From Methylomonas methanica (GTDB taxonomy: Bacteria; Pseudomonadota; Gammaproteobacteria; Methylococcales; Methylomonadaceae), in contig NZ_LUUG01000070.1 of assembly GCF_001644035.1 (NCBI RefSeq), positions 1 through 64,000 on the forward strand: DNA of 64,000 bases, read 5' to 3'. Positions 18,701 through 26,424 of this stretch are shown here, piece after piece (the first letter of the stretch is position 1; the number at the start of each line of letters is the position of its first letter). The translations under genes were made by a program, and so were the position numbers. The notes under the pieces are model-generated. The model was not told where the DNA came from. It saw only the letters and a program-made list of their open reading frames with translations, and searched no databases.

Positions 18701-19540
18701 ATGGACGGTTATGACGCGACTCGGCGAATTCGCGACATACTGGGCTTGGCCTCATTACCCATCATCGCCCTGACCGCGGGCGCCTTCAAAAACCAGCAGA
18801 CTGCGGCACTGGCGGCCGGCATGAATGGATTTATCTCCAAGCCTTTTGATGTCGACGATTTGATTAGACAACTGCAGCAATATGCCACGGAGCAAAATCA
18901 GGAAAGCATAGCATCGATCCAGACCTCACGCGCTACCACCACTAAAGTCAGGCCAACTCCCATTATTGATCTGGAGCGTGGTGTGCATAGTTGGGGCGAT
19001 GTAGAGACTTACCATAAGTATCTACGCAAGTTTGCCGATGCCCACGGGCACGATGGCGACGAAATTGGTGGGCTAATCACGATGGGATTGCTGGAACACG
19101 CTCGGGTTCTGGCGCATAAATTAAAAGGCACCGCCGGTAATTTGGCAATGATGGTGGTATGGGAGCTCGCTGAAAAAATCGAACTAGCCTTGGCCGAAAA
19201 TCGTGAAACAGGCGATTGGCCGCAAACCCTACAACGGGCTCTTGATGACGTATTGGCCAAAATAACAGGCCTTACCAAACCAAATTCACCGAATGATGGG
19301 GCTATTTCCTGCGTGGTTGATAGCGATACCCCCTTGCATTTGTTGCGCGACTTATTGTTGGCTCTCGATCGAGACGACCCTGATGAAGCGGAACCTGCTC
19401 TGAGCGCCCTCGAGCAAATCCTGCCATTACAAATGCTGGAACCCATTCGGGAACTGCTGGATAACTTTGATTTCCGCGCCGCCGAGGAACAGACCAGAGC
19501 CCTGATTAAACGGTTAAACGTTAGTTTACAGGAGGTTTAA
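15749..19540 (+). CDS. Hybrid sensor histidine kinase (periplasmic sensor, PAS, HisKA, HATPase, two receivers, Hpt)
   Basis: The 1263-residue protein has a first membrane helix near residues 24-45, a large periplasmic dCache-like sensor, and a second helix near 330-350. Then come a PAS domain (about 385-500), a HisKA box SHEIRTPMN with His547, and a HATPase with [13 protein letters not shown] and GGTGLGLSI. Two receivers follow with phospho-acceptors Asp834 ([13 protein letters not shown]) and Asp979 ([13 protein letters not shown]), and an Hpt domain with His1123 ([10 protein letters not shown]). It has every part of a phosphorelay in one chain, as in BarA/RpfC-type kinases. The response regulator gene two bases downstream, with an HD-GYP output, is its likely partner. 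The signal sensed is unknown. Confidence 0.92.
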   Translation: MENFLITSKRLFHKSNAFTQVGILGEFLLLFLPIVMLVSIGTWSLGESRINTEKSMLMADEKTYVELSQGRLARELAVPIRHMISLANEKPVRHVYEALEGSNAAQMEEAFISLMSRNPNYDKVRWIDDHGLERVRVNNSNGQPQLVPHGDLQDKHDRYFFIDTLRLEKGEIYISPLDLNMENGQFELPYKPTIRVATRIFAADGTPRGILIINIAARSMLNAFVGSAGPAANRMMLLNADGYWLKSPDESDEWDFMFQRKMTLANRYPEAWEAISKADKGQVHLPDGLWTWSSVSPVPERDTRLSHNIHWKVVTHLPASELSALEYQVWPVKLGSALIILSLFGFGIDRLVQAKAARAKAEKEAALARSEVEAAHRLQEAQAGFRMLFEANTSGLLVADAGGRIIMANPAFEDMFGYRVSELLNQPVEMLLPELMRAYHAEQREAYLRAPTTRAMGAGRDLHGTRKNGSVFPLEIGLSPYRDNNQYFVLATVVDISERKRAQDEIVRMNEVLEQRVAERTTELQTARQEAERLASVKGNFLANMSHEIRTPMNAILGLAYLLEKAHLPTEEHKLVKKIRIAGRSLLGIINDILDFSKIESGRLEIEHAPFRLNDVLDNVATLMSAVEYKHDVELVMGPAPEGMEFLRGDALRLEQILVNLTSNALKFTERGSVALTVARASAIDGRDRLRFSVRDTGKGIALDKQIEIFSPFAQEDTSTTRCFGGTGLGLSICRCLVKMMGGEIGVISELGKGSEFWFVLPVELVEPQDYVQPVMAFQNVLIADDHPVAREMLAATVRSLGWNPEVVSSGEEAVKRVIARAQNNKLPDLLLLDWRMPGMDGLTAGQQIKKALGDIPNAPLIVMATANDRDALVREPGSNVADAILNKPVTASALYNVVSEAKRHQHEDLEPASTTSVANDRRLHRLQVLVVDDSEINRDMACRILESEGAIVHLADDGKTALEWLSNNPDRIDVVLMDIQMPLMDGYDATRRIRDILGLASLPIIALTAGAFKNQQTAALAAGMNGFISKPFDVDDLIRQLQQYATEQNQESIASIQTSRATTTKVRPTPIIDLERGVHSWGDVETYHKYLRKFADAHGHDGDEIGGLITMGLLEHARVLAHKLKGTAGNLAMMVVWELAEKIELALAENRETGDWPQTLQRALDDVLAKITGLTKPNSPNDGAISCVVDSDTPLHLLRDLLLALDRDDPDEAEPALSALEQILPLQMLEPIRELLDNFDFRAAEEQTRALIKRLNVSLQEV

Positions 19541-19542
19541 CC

Positions 19543-20550
19543 ATGTCAAACGGTCCGATTTTATGTGTCGATGATGAACCCTACAACCTTGGCATCCTGC
19601 GCATGGCGTTAAAAGGGCGTCATTCCCTTGCCTTTGCCCGTAGCGGTCAGGAAACCCTATTGGCCGTGGAAAAACACAATCCGGCATTGATCTTACTGGA
19701 TGTGCAGATGCCTGACATGGATGGATACGAAGTGTGTCGCCGACTCAAAAGTAATCGTGAGAGGCAGGATATTCCGATCATCTTCGTCACTGGGATGAGG
19801 CAAGAAATCGACGAAAAAGCCGGGTTCGACGTCGGCGCGGTGGATTACATTACCAAACCCATTTCAGTACCTATCGTACAAGCCAGGGTGCAAACTCACC
19901 TGTCGCTGGTGCGGACCGATAAACTGGAAAAAAGTTATCACGATGCGATCCATATGCTCGGCAAAGCCGGTCATTACAACGATACCGACACTGGCGCCCA
20001 TATCTGGCGCATGGCGGCATACAGCCGTTCTCTAGCCGAAACGATAGGCTGGAACGAGGAGCGCTGCAACCTGTTGGAACTGGCTGCGCCCATGCACGAT
20101 ACCGGCAAAATCGGCATCCCAGATGCTGTATTGAAAAAGCCGGGCAAGCTGGATGCGGAAGAATGGCGGATCATGAAGACCCACACAACCATAGGGCATG
20201 GCATCCTTAAACAAAGCGAGGCACCGTTATTTCAGCTTGCCGGTGAAATTGCGTTATACCACCATGAAAAATGCGATGGCAGTGGATATCCGTATGGCTT
20301 GTCGGCGCAGGAGATTCCTGAGTCCGCGCGGGTTGTGGCGGTTGCTGATGTATTTGACGCCCTTTCCATGAAACGTCCCTATAAAGAGGCGTGGCCTTTG
20401 GATAAGACACTGGATTTCCTCAAGGAAAATGCCGGAACACATCTCGATAGTCGCTTAGTCCAGGCGTTCATGGATATTCTGCCAAAAATTCTAGATATTA
20501 AAACGGAATGGGATACCCGCGAACTTACGTTGGAAGGAAACCTTTTCTAG
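19543..20550 (+). CDS. Response regulator with HD-GYP c-di-GMP phosphodiesterase domain (RpfG family)
   Basis: The 335-residue protein has an N-terminal receiver with Asp53 (LILLDVQMPDMDGYE) and a C-terminal HD-GYP domain. HD-GYP motifs include HDTGKIGIPDAVLKKPG (about 183-199), HTTIGHGIL and HHEKCDGSGYPYGL, which are metal ligands and the GYP signature. Such proteins hydrolyse cyclic-di-GMP when phosphorylated. It starts two bases after the hybrid kinase stop, with AGGAGGT upstream, so the two form an operon resembling rpfC-rpfG. No diffusible-signal synthase (rpfF) gene lies nearby. Confidence 0.93.
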   Translation: MSNGPILCVDDEPYNLGILRMALKGRHSLAFARSGQETLLAVEKHNPALILLDVQMPDMDGYEVCRRLKSNRERQDIPIIFVTGMRQEIDEKAGFDVGAVDYITKPISVPIVQARVQTHLSLVRTDKLEKSYHDAIHMLGKAGHYNDTDTGAHIWRMAAYSRSLAETIGWNEERCNLLELAAPMHDTGKIGIPDAVLKKPGKLDAEEWRIMKTHTTIGHGILKQSEAPLFQLAGEIALYHHEKCDGSGYPYGLSAQEIPESARVVAVADVFDALSMKRPYKEAWPLDKTLDFLKENAGTHLDSRLVQAFMDILPKILDIKTEWDTRELTLEGNLF

Positions 20551-21090
20551 GTTTCACTGCTATTGCGATTAAGGGTAAAGACATCAGTGATAGGCTGATC
20601 TCAATGACTTTTTCTCAAGTAGCCTGCTTCGATTGAACAAATAAAAACTGTGTTCAACGAATGGCTGTTCAGCATAAAAAATTGCCATTTGAAAAACTGG
20701 ATCAAGCGTCTCCTTTCGGGCGATAGCGCCAATCCACTAATCCCAAAAGTAGTCATTCAACCAGCGTAATCCTATCGGAATGTGCGGCCGTGGCGCGAAC
20801 GAAATTCGCGGTTGTTTTTGAGCGGAATAGTTAGCGGTATCAGATAGGAATGCGATTTGTGGGGCCGCAATTTTTAATCCTTCTTCAGTTCCCGGTTTCT
20901 CCTGTCTTTTGGTACAGCTCTTGCTGGGTAGCTAACCGAGCCTTGAAACGGCCGGGAATTTAAGCATTTCCTGTAGTCTTCATAACATTGCTCAAGCTCG
21001 AATGTTCGATGGCCGACAGCCGCTCGGTAAAGTGGTTAGTCTTAAGTGTCAATCGAACGTCCGCATAACAAATTTCAAGAGGATTAGACC
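20551..21090. other. 540-base gap without a recognised gene
   Basis: I see no convincing coding sequence here. A short open frame of about 50 codons near 20625-20770 lacks a start codon and a recognisable product. The stretch 20985-21030 (GCTCAAGCTCGAATGTTCGATGGCCG) uses the same words as the repeat clusters at 15.0 and 47.8 kb and may be a decayed third copy. The last 60 bases should hold the promoter of the small gene at 21091. Confidence 0.5.
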
Positions 21091-21285
21091 ATGGCTGAAT
21101 TTTTTATTGAGATAAGTGCCCAGGAAACCGGCGAGCATCTGGTTCACAAATCGACTTGCTCGGCGCTGCCGGCCAAGGATGCGATTTACTACCTGGGATC
21201 GATCAGCAATGTGGTAAGCGCGGCGAAGAAAGCCAGCGAGCGATTCACCAAGCCTACCGCATGTCCGCAGTGTTCGCCGGTGTGA
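21091..21285 (+). CDS. Small cysteine-containing hypothetical protein
   Basis: A 64-residue protein with a good ribosome-binding site (AGAGGA, seven bases from ATG). It carries HLVHKSTCSALP near residue 20 and ends in TACPQCSPV, so it has a lone Cys and a C-terminal CxxC. The pattern suggests a small metal-binding or redox-active cytoplasmic protein, but I do not recognise a characterised family. It is convergent with the norB gene, with a perfect palindrome between them. The intact frame, SD and non-random composition support it as real. Confidence 0.65.
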   Translation: MAEFFIEISAQETGEHLVHKSTCSALPAKDAIYYLGSISNVVSAAKKASERFTKPTACPQCSPV

Positions 21286-21326
21286 TTTTGTCGATGAAAC
21301 GCGTTATTGCAATTTGAATAGTCTTT

Positions 21327-21360
21327 GACGGGTGGATTGCCGGCCGGCAATCCACCCGTC
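21327..21360. repeat. Perfect 34-bp palindrome between convergent genes
   Basis: Bases 21327-21343 (GACGGGTGGATTGCCGG) are followed immediately by their exact reverse complement to 21360. It lies between the 3' ends of the small gene and norB. As RNA it would form a very stable hairpin on either strand, so a bidirectional terminator or transcript-end stabiliser is likely, although no T run follows. Confidence 0.85.
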
Positions 21361-21366
21361 ACTGCG

Positions 21367-22872
21367 TTACGGGTTAACGGCTTCGCTATCGATCACTGCC
21401 GCCGGCCGTTGTTCGCCCTTGCCGATTTCCAGTAAATCCCAGAATAGCAAACCGCCGCCTACCGCAGTCATCAAACCGAATACCATGCGCCAGATCATCG
21501 CCTGCATGAACCAGGGGTGATTTTGCGCAGCGAAATAGCCGGCCCAGGTCGAACCTTCCACCGCGCGTTCGATAAACGATTGCTCGTAGCCGGCGATCAA
21601 TAAAGCCACCGTCATGCCCATTACGCCCAAGTTCAAGAGGACAGCAGCGGTTTTCCAGCGCCAGCCGTTGGCAAGCCCGCCGCCCATCCAGACGTTACCG
21701 CGCGCTTGCTGTGCGGCCAGATAAAAGAAGGCGATGTTGATGGTGGCATAAGCGCCGAAGAAAGCTAAATGACCATGCGAAGCCGACCATTGCGTGCCGT
21801 GGGTATACAGATTGATTTGCGGCAGCGTATGCATAAAGCCCCAAACGCCGGCGCCGAGAAAGTTACCAAAGGCGTGGGCGATGATCCAGGCCAGGGCCGG
21901 GTGGTTGCTGTTTTTAAATTTATGCGCGCCGGCATCGTAAATCGAATGCACCACCATTGCGACCAGCGGAATTGGTTCCAAAGCCGAGAAGAAGCCGCCG
22001 ATGGTGAACCAATATTCCGGCGTACCGATCCAGAAATAGTGATGGCCCAAGCCTAAAATGCCGGAACCGAACATCAACGCCACTTCGATGTACAGCCAGG
22101 TTTGCACGACTTTGCGGCGCACGCCCAGCAATTTCATCAAGCTCCAGGCCATGATGCAACCCACCAGCACTTCCCAGGTGGCTTCCACCCACAAATGGAT
22201 CACCCACCACCACCAGTATTGATCGACGGAAATGTTGGTGACGTAAAACATGCCGGCCAGATACAAGCCGGCCAAGGCTACCAAATCCAGGGTTAACACC
22301 CCGGCGATTCCCGACCATTTACCTTTAGAAAAGGTGGCCGCCACGTTGTAAAAGAAGGTCAGCATTACCACGACGATGCCGATGTCGGCCCAGCGCGGCG
22401 CTTCGATGTATTCGCGGCCTTCGTTAATCAACCACAGCGAGGTGTCGGTGCCGCTGCCGATTTGAATCAGCAAATAAACCAAGACCACGATGGTGACAGC
22501 GCCAGTCAGCACCCAAAACGCCAGTTGGCCCCATTTCAGGCCAACGATCTCGACGCCGCTTTCGTCTTCCAGAAACCAGTACACCGAGCCGAGAAAGCCG
22601 TACAGCAGCCACACCACCATCGCGTTGATGTGCACCATGCGGTTGACGTTGAAATCCAGGATTTCGTACAAAAAGCTCGGGAAGATGAACTGCAATCCGG
22701 CCAGTAAACCAAATAGCAATTGCGCCATAAACAACACCATGGCGACGGTAAAATAATGCACCGCCAGTTTTTGTCCGCCGCTTAAATTCGGATTGGCCAT
22801 GAACTCGGCATGAGTTTGTTTGCAACCGGCCCAGCAGGCGGCCGTTTTTTCTTGATAGGCTTGTAGCGTCAT
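21367..22872 (-). CDS. norB: Nitric oxide reductase large subunit
   Basis: NorB is the catalytic haem-b subunit that reduces NO to N2O at a haem-b3/non-haem-iron centre in the inner membrane. The 501 residues form about twelve membrane helices. FNVNRMVHINAMVVWLLYGF, the WWWWVIHLWVEATWEV helix with metal-ligand His and Glu, LGHHYFWIG and the HGTQWSASHGHLAFFGAY region are all typical. It is the last gene of the operon, one base after norC. Methanotrophs use NO reductase to detoxify NO formed from nitrite or to respire under low oxygen. The facing NsrR regulator fits NO-induced expression. Confidence 0.96.
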   Translation of the reverse strand: MTLQAYQEKTAACWAGCKQTHAEFMANPNLSGGQKLAVHYFTVAMVLFMAQLLFGLLAGLQFIFPSFLYEILDFNVNRMVHINAMVVWLLYGFLGSVYWFLEDESGVEIVGLKWGQLAFWVLTGAVTIVVLVYLLIQIGSGTDTSLWLINEGREYIEAPRWADIGIVVVMLTFFYNVAATFSKGKWSGIAGVLTLDLVALAGLYLAGMFYVTNISVDQYWWWWVIHLWVEATWEVLVGCIMAWSLMKLLGVRRKVVQTWLYIEVALMFGSGILGLGHHYFWIGTPEYWFTIGGFFSALEPIPLVAMVVHSIYDAGAHKFKNSNHPALAWIIAHAFGNFLGAGVWGFMHTLPQINLYTHGTQWSASHGHLAFFGAYATINIAFFYLAAQQARGNVWMGGGLANGWRWKTAAVLLNLGVMGMTVALLIAGYEQSFIERAVEGSTWAGYFAAQNHPWFMQAMIWRMVFGLMTAVGGGLLFWDLLEIGKGEQRPAAVIDSEAVNP

Positions 22873-23478
22873 TTATTTGTCCTCTTCGCCGAGTGCGATA
22901 AAATTATGCGGGAAGCCGTTGGTGTCGATAGACGACATCCATTTCAGGAAGGCGACGATGGCTTCTGCTTCCGGCGGCGTGATGTCCAGATTGGGCATCT
23001 TGCGGTTGGAGCCGTAAGTGCGGGCATTTTTTTCCGGATCGAGCAGGAAATTCACCATCATCTGTTCGCGCGATTCCTTAGCGCCCCAGCCCTGATCCAG
23101 CCAGGCTTTGGTCAAATCCGGTGCGTAATAGGCGCCGTTGCCGAGCAAGGTATGGCAATTCATGCAGTTTTTGGCTTGTACGGTCTTTTTGCCGTGATCG
23201 ACCAGTTTTTCCGCTTCTTCTTCGCTTAAGGTTTTGCCGAACAAGGGTGCGTCATCGCCTATGGTCGGTTGATAGCGCTGTTTGGCCTTGTCGAAGCGGT
23301 AGCTGACGTCTTTGTTAATCACGCTATAAGCCGGCACGCGCGGGCCGCCAGCGCTGATTTGTTTCATCGAATCGAAGCTTAAAATTACTAAAAGCACAAA
23401 AGAACCGCCGGTGACCCAGATCGCGGTTTTTTTCCAGAATGTTTCCGACGCCCAGCGGGGCGGGATTTGCTCAGTCAT
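22873..23478 (-). CDS. norC: Nitric oxide reductase cytochrome c subunit
   Basis: The 201-residue protein has one N-terminal membrane helix (about residues 18-35) and a periplasmic cytochrome c domain. The haem site is NCMNCH (Cys105, Cys108, His109), with a likely axial Met in NRKMPNLDITPPE. NorC passes electrons from periplasmic donors to NorB. The gene overlaps the upstream small membrane gene by eight bases and is immediately followed by norB, so all three are translated from one message. The pairing of cytochrome and large subunit indicates the cNOR type rather than the quinol-dependent single-chain type. Confidence 0.96.
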   Translation of the reverse strand: MTEQIPPRWASETFWKKTAIWVTGGSFVLLVILSFDSMKQISAGGPRVPAYSVINKDVSYRFDKAKQRYQPTIGDDAPLFGKTLSEEEAEKLVDHGKKTVQAKNCMNCHTLLGNGAYYAPDLTKAWLDQGWGAKESREQMMVNFLLDPEKNARTYGSNRKMPNLDITPPEAEAIVAFLKWMSSIDTNGFPHNFIALGEEDK

Positions 23479-23809
23479 GATGACCTCCAGATTGATGAGA
23501 GTGATGAGTGTCTTCGTCGTGCGTCGCGGCGCACAGCTTCCAGATCAGCCGTGGCATCCAGCCGTAGCCGAGTACCATTAACAACGACAGCAGCAGCCAA
23601 TAATCGTTAAAATGATTGACGTAGCTGAATACGCCGACGCAAATCAGCAACCCGGCGTAGATTAACCAGGCGGCAACCCCGAACGCGCGGCGGCCGCTGA
23701 TCTTGGACCAGGCGTACAACGCGGCATACACGGTAGCCAGCAAGATGATCAATGCCGCACTGAAAAAGCTCAGGAAAAAATCGGACAGGGCAACGGGTTC
23801 GATCAACAT
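23471..23809 (-). CDS. Small three-helix membrane protein of the nor operon, His-rich tail
   Basis: The 112-residue protein has three predicted membrane helices (about 10-33, 41-64 and 69-90) and a charged C-terminus ending THHSHQSGGHHD, a possible metal-binding tail. It is the first gene of the nor operon and overlaps norC by eight bases. It is too short for NorD, NorQ or NorE as I know them, and I do not recognise its family. A role in assembling the haem/iron centre of NorB or as an accessory subunit is inferred from its position only. Confidence 0.7.
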   Translation of the reverse strand: MLIEPVALSDFFLSFFSAALIILLATVYAALYAWSKISGRRAFGVAAWLIYAGLLICVGVFSYVNHFNDYWLLLSLLMVLGYGWMPRLIWKLCAATHDEDTHHSHQSGGHHD

Positions 23810-23835
23810 TAAATTTTACCGCCGGAAAGTTTTAT

Positions 23836-23858
23836 AACATGCGTTTAAAATGCAACTT
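23836..23858. promoter_or_regulatory. NsrR operator between nor operon and nsrR
   Basis: AACATGCGTTT-A-AAATGCAACTT is an 11-1-11 dyad that closely matches the known NsrR consensus (AAGATGCYTTT and its mirror image around one base). It lies 26 bases upstream of the first nor gene and 62 bases upstream of nsrR, placed to repress both until NO damages the NsrR iron-sulfur cluster. Confidence 0.85.
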
Positions 23859-23920
23859 TTTGGCAAGTGTAAGCGTCATTAACATTTATTTCAAATACGG
23901 CTTTAACTGAACTCACCGAC

Positions 23921-24367
23921 ATGCAATTGACTGCACACACCGATTACGCGCTGCGCGTACTGATTTATCTGGCTATCAACACCGAAAAACGGGTAACCAT
24001 TACGGAATTGGCCGAATTTTTCGGCATTTCCAGAAACCACTTGGTCAAGGTGGTACACAAACTAGGCGTAAAAGGTTTTGTGCAAACTGTGCGCGGCAAG
24101 GGCGGCGGCATTCGCTTATCCCGGCCGGCGCGGGAGATCAGTGTCGGCAATGTGGTGCGGGAAGTGGAGGGGCACTTTCAGATGGCCGAATGCTTTAATC
24201 CTAAAAAACAGGGCCGTTGCGCTCTGGAGAGTGGTTGCGGGTTGATAGGATTGTTAGGCAGCGCTGTAGAACAGTTTTTACAGACTTTGGATAAGGCGGT
24301 TTTGAGCGATTTGGTGCCCGGCCCCCTGTCGGGTGGCTTGGACGCAGTACTGCCAAAACAGGGCTAA
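23921..24367 (+). CDS. nsrR: NO-sensing Rrf2-family repressor
   Basis: The 148-residue protein begins MQLTAHTDYALRVLIYLA, the standard NsrR/Rrf2 winged-helix start, with recognition helix ISRNHLVKVVHKLG. The cluster-binding cysteines are Cys91, Cys100 and Cys106 (C-x8-C-x5-C), as in NsrR rather than IscR. NsrR binds an iron-sulfur cluster that reacts with NO and releases DNA. It faces the norCB operon with a consensus operator between them, forming an NO-responsive circuit that probably also self-regulates. The gene ends just ahead of a REP-like palindromic element. Confidence 0.95.
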   Translation: MQLTAHTDYALRVLIYLAINTEKRVTITELAEFFGISRNHLVKVVHKLGVKGFVQTVRGKGGGIRLSRPAREISVGNVVREVEGHFQMAECFNPKKQGRCALESGCGLIGLLGSAVEQFLQTLDKAVLSDLVPGPLSGGLDAVLPKQG

Positions 24368-24380
24368 GGCATTGCAATGA

Positions 24381-24466
24381 GTAGGATGGGTAGAAGCGAT
24401 AGGCGAAACCCATAGCATCAGTTTTAGGATATTTGATGGGTTTCGTTTGGCTCTACCCATTCTACC
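24381..24466. repeat. REP-like interspersed palindromic element
   Basis: The left arm reads GTAGGATGGGTAGA...CGAAACCCAT and the right arm ATGGGTTTCG...CTCTACCCATTCTAC, so outer and inner arms pair over an 86-base unit. GTAGG(A/G)TGGGT...AACCCA(T/C) elements are common extragenic repeats in many proteobacteria and are mobilised by RAYT (TnpA_REP) transposases. It sits between the convergent nsrR and MBL genes and may end both transcripts. Confidence 0.75.
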
Positions 24467-24540
24467 GTTGTCAATAAAAGGCTATTACCCGGAATGCTAG
24501 TTCCTCCATTTCAACCTAGCCTTGGGCTGGTTTTGCTCGG

Positions 24541-25179
24541 TTAGCGGTAGGCCCCAACGTATGGATTGCTGCGCATTTCCGCGCCAAAAGTAGACATCGG
24601 ACCGTGGCCGGGGATGAATTTCACATCCTCGCCCAAGGGCCAGAGTTTTAACTGAATTGAGTCGATCAAGGTTTGATAGTCGCCCTTGGGGAAATCGGTA
24701 CGACCTATCGAGCCTTTGAACAACACATCGCCAACCAAGGCCAAACGCTGTTCTTCGCTAAAAAACACCACGTGGCCGGGCGTATGGCCGGGGCAGTGAA
24801 TCACCTGTAACACTTCGTTGCCAACCTTTACCGTGTCGCCGTCGTTCAGCCAGCGCTGCGGCGTAAAGCTTTTCGATTCAGGAAAACCGAACATTCGGCA
24901 TTGTTCCGCCAAAGCCTGTATCCAGAAATCGTCTTCCAGATGCGGGCCGATGATCGGTAACGAGAGTTTTTCAGCCAGCTCGGCGACGCCGCCGACATGA
25001 TCGAGATGGCCGTGGGTGACCAGAATCGATTCCAACTCTACGCCTTGTTTTTTAACGTCCTTCAGCAATACATCGAGATCGCCGCCCGGATCGACCAAGG
25101 CGGCTTTATTGGTTTGTTCGCAGACCAGCAAGGTGCAATTTTGTTGATAGGCGGTGACGGGGATTATGGTGTAGCGCAT
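24541..25179 (-). CDS. MBL-fold hydrolase (glyoxalase II-like, YcbL type)
   Basis: The 212-residue metallo-beta-lactamase-fold protein has the metal motif VTHGHLDHVGG (about residues 54-64), then IHCPGHTPGHVVF, LVGDVLFKGSIGRTDFP and FIPGHGPMST. These are the metal ligands of the glyoxalase II-like class. Length and motif spacing fit the short YcbL-type enzymes rather than full-length GloB. The substrate is probably a glutathione thioester or a persulfide, but it cannot be read from sequence. It lies downstream of sucB on the same strand, 60 bases away, with a hairpin in the gap. Confidence 0.85.
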   Translation of the reverse strand: MRYTIIPVTAYQQNCTLLVCEQTNKAALVDPGGDLDVLLKDVKKQGVELESILVTHGHLDHVGGVAELAEKLSLPIIGPHLEDDFWIQALAEQCRMFGFPESKSFTPQRWLNDGDTVKVGNEVLQVIHCPGHTPGHVVFFSEEQRLALVGDVLFKGSIGRTDFPKGDYQTLIDSIQLKLWPLGEDVKFIPGHGPMSTFGAEMRSNPYVGAYR

Positions 25180-25204
25180 GCTCGGTAAATAGCTGGTTTG
25201 CTTG

Positions 25205-25224
25205 GCTCCCGCTTACGCGGGAGC
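25205..25224 (-). terminator. Hairpin downstream of sucB
   Basis: GCTCCCGC / GCGGGAGC with loop TTAC (or its complement) forms a perfect 8-bp stem 15 bases after the sucB stop. No clear T run follows on the minus strand, so termination may be partial and allow some read-through to the MBL gene. Confidence 0.5.
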
Positions 25225-25239
25225 TGTGGTTTGGTGTAT

Positions 25240-26424
25240 TTAGATGTTCAACAGTAAGTGCGCCGGTGCTTCCAAACATTCCTTGATGATGCCCAAAAAT
25301 TGCACGGCTTCCTTGCCGTCCACCAAACGATGGTCGTAGGACAAGGCCAGGTACATGATAGGCCGGATGACGATTTCGCCGTTTTCCACTACCGGTCTGT
25401 CCTTGATAGCATGCATGCCTAAAATCGCGCATTGTGGCGGATTCAAAATCGGCGTGGAGAGCATGGAGCCGAAGATGCCGCCGTTGGTGATGGTAAAGGT
25501 ACCGCCGCTGAGGTCTTCGACGCTGATCGAGCCGTTGCGGGCTTTGTTGCCGAAATCGTGAATACCTTTTTCGATGCCGGCAAAATCCAGCTGATCAGCA
25601 TCGCGCAAAATTGGCACGATCAAGCCGCGTGGCGTGGTTACTGCGATGCCGATGTCGTAATAACCATGGTAGATAATATCGCTGCCGTCAATGGATGCGT
25701 TAATCGCCGGAAAGCGTTTTAAGCCTTCAATGGACGCCTTCACGAAGAAGGACATGAAACCCAGCTTGATGCTGTGTTTGGTTTCGAAACGATCTTTGTA
25801 GTGATTGCGCAGATCGATGACGGCACTTAAATTAACTTCGTTAAAGGTGGTCAGCATCGCCGCGTTTTGCTGGGCTTGCAGCAAACGTTCCGCAACTTTG
25901 GCGCGCAAGCGAGTCATCGGCACCCGCTGTTCCGGGCGCAGGCTGGCGACGGCTGTGGCCGATAACGGCGAGTGGGTTTCCGTTACCGGTGCTGGTGTCG
26001 GAGCAGGCGCGGGGTCTTTCGCTTGCTCGTTCAAGAAATCCAACACATCGGTTTTCAGAATCCGACCATGTTTGCCGGAGCCGGCGATGGCTTGCGGATC
26101 AAGGTCTTTTTCGGCGACCAGTTTGCGGACAGAAGGGCTAAGGACGGCTTCTTCGGTTTTTTCGGCTACCTGAGCCGGTTTGGCTTGCTGGGCGTCCAGT
26201 TTGGCTAGTAGTTGACCGCCAACCACGGTTTCGCCGTCTTGAACCACCAGTTCCACCAGCGTCCCGGATTTGGGTGCCGGTACTTCCAGGATGACTTTGT
26301 CGGTTTCGAGATCGGCCAGATTGTCGCCTTCGTTAACCCATTCGCCGGCCTGTTTGTGCCATGCGACTAAGGTGGCATCGGATACGGATTCGGGAAGGCT
26401 GGGGACCAGAATTTCAAAGCTCAT
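25240..26424 (-). CDS. sucB: 2-Oxoglutarate dehydrogenase E2, dihydrolipoyl succinyltransferase
   Basis: E2 moves the succinyl group from E1 to CoA. The 394 residues show a lipoyl domain with [11 protein letters not shown] (lipoyl-Lys43), then a peripheral-subunit-binding domain ([18 protein letters not shown], about 104-121) and a linker rich in A and P. The catalytic domain has [10 protein letters not shown] and the active-site [14 protein letters not shown]. The ATG at 26424 follows AAGGAAATACAC; a frame extension to 26448 without SD is rejected. It overlaps the sucA stop by 11 bases. No lipoamide dehydrogenase (lpd) gene follows in the window. Confidence 0.95.
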   Translation of the reverse strand: MSFEILVPSLPESVSDATLVAWHKQAGEWVNEGDNLADLETDKVILEVPAPKSGTLVELVVQDGETVVGGQLLAKLDAQQAKPAQVAEKTEEAVLSPSVRKLVAEKDLDPQAIAGSGKHGRILKTDVLDFLNEQAKDPAPAPTPAPVTETHSPLSATAVASLRPEQRVPMTRLRAKVAERLLQAQQNAAMLTTFNEVNLSAVIDLRNHYKDRFETKHSIKLGFMSFFVKASIEGLKRFPAINASIDGSDIIYHGYYDIGIAVTTPRGLIVPILRDADQLDFAGIEKGIHDFGNKARNGSISVEDLSGGTFTITNGGIFGSMLSTPILNPPQCAILGMHAIKDRPVVENGEIVIRPIMYLALSYDHRLVDGKEAVQFLGIIKECLEAPAHLLLNI

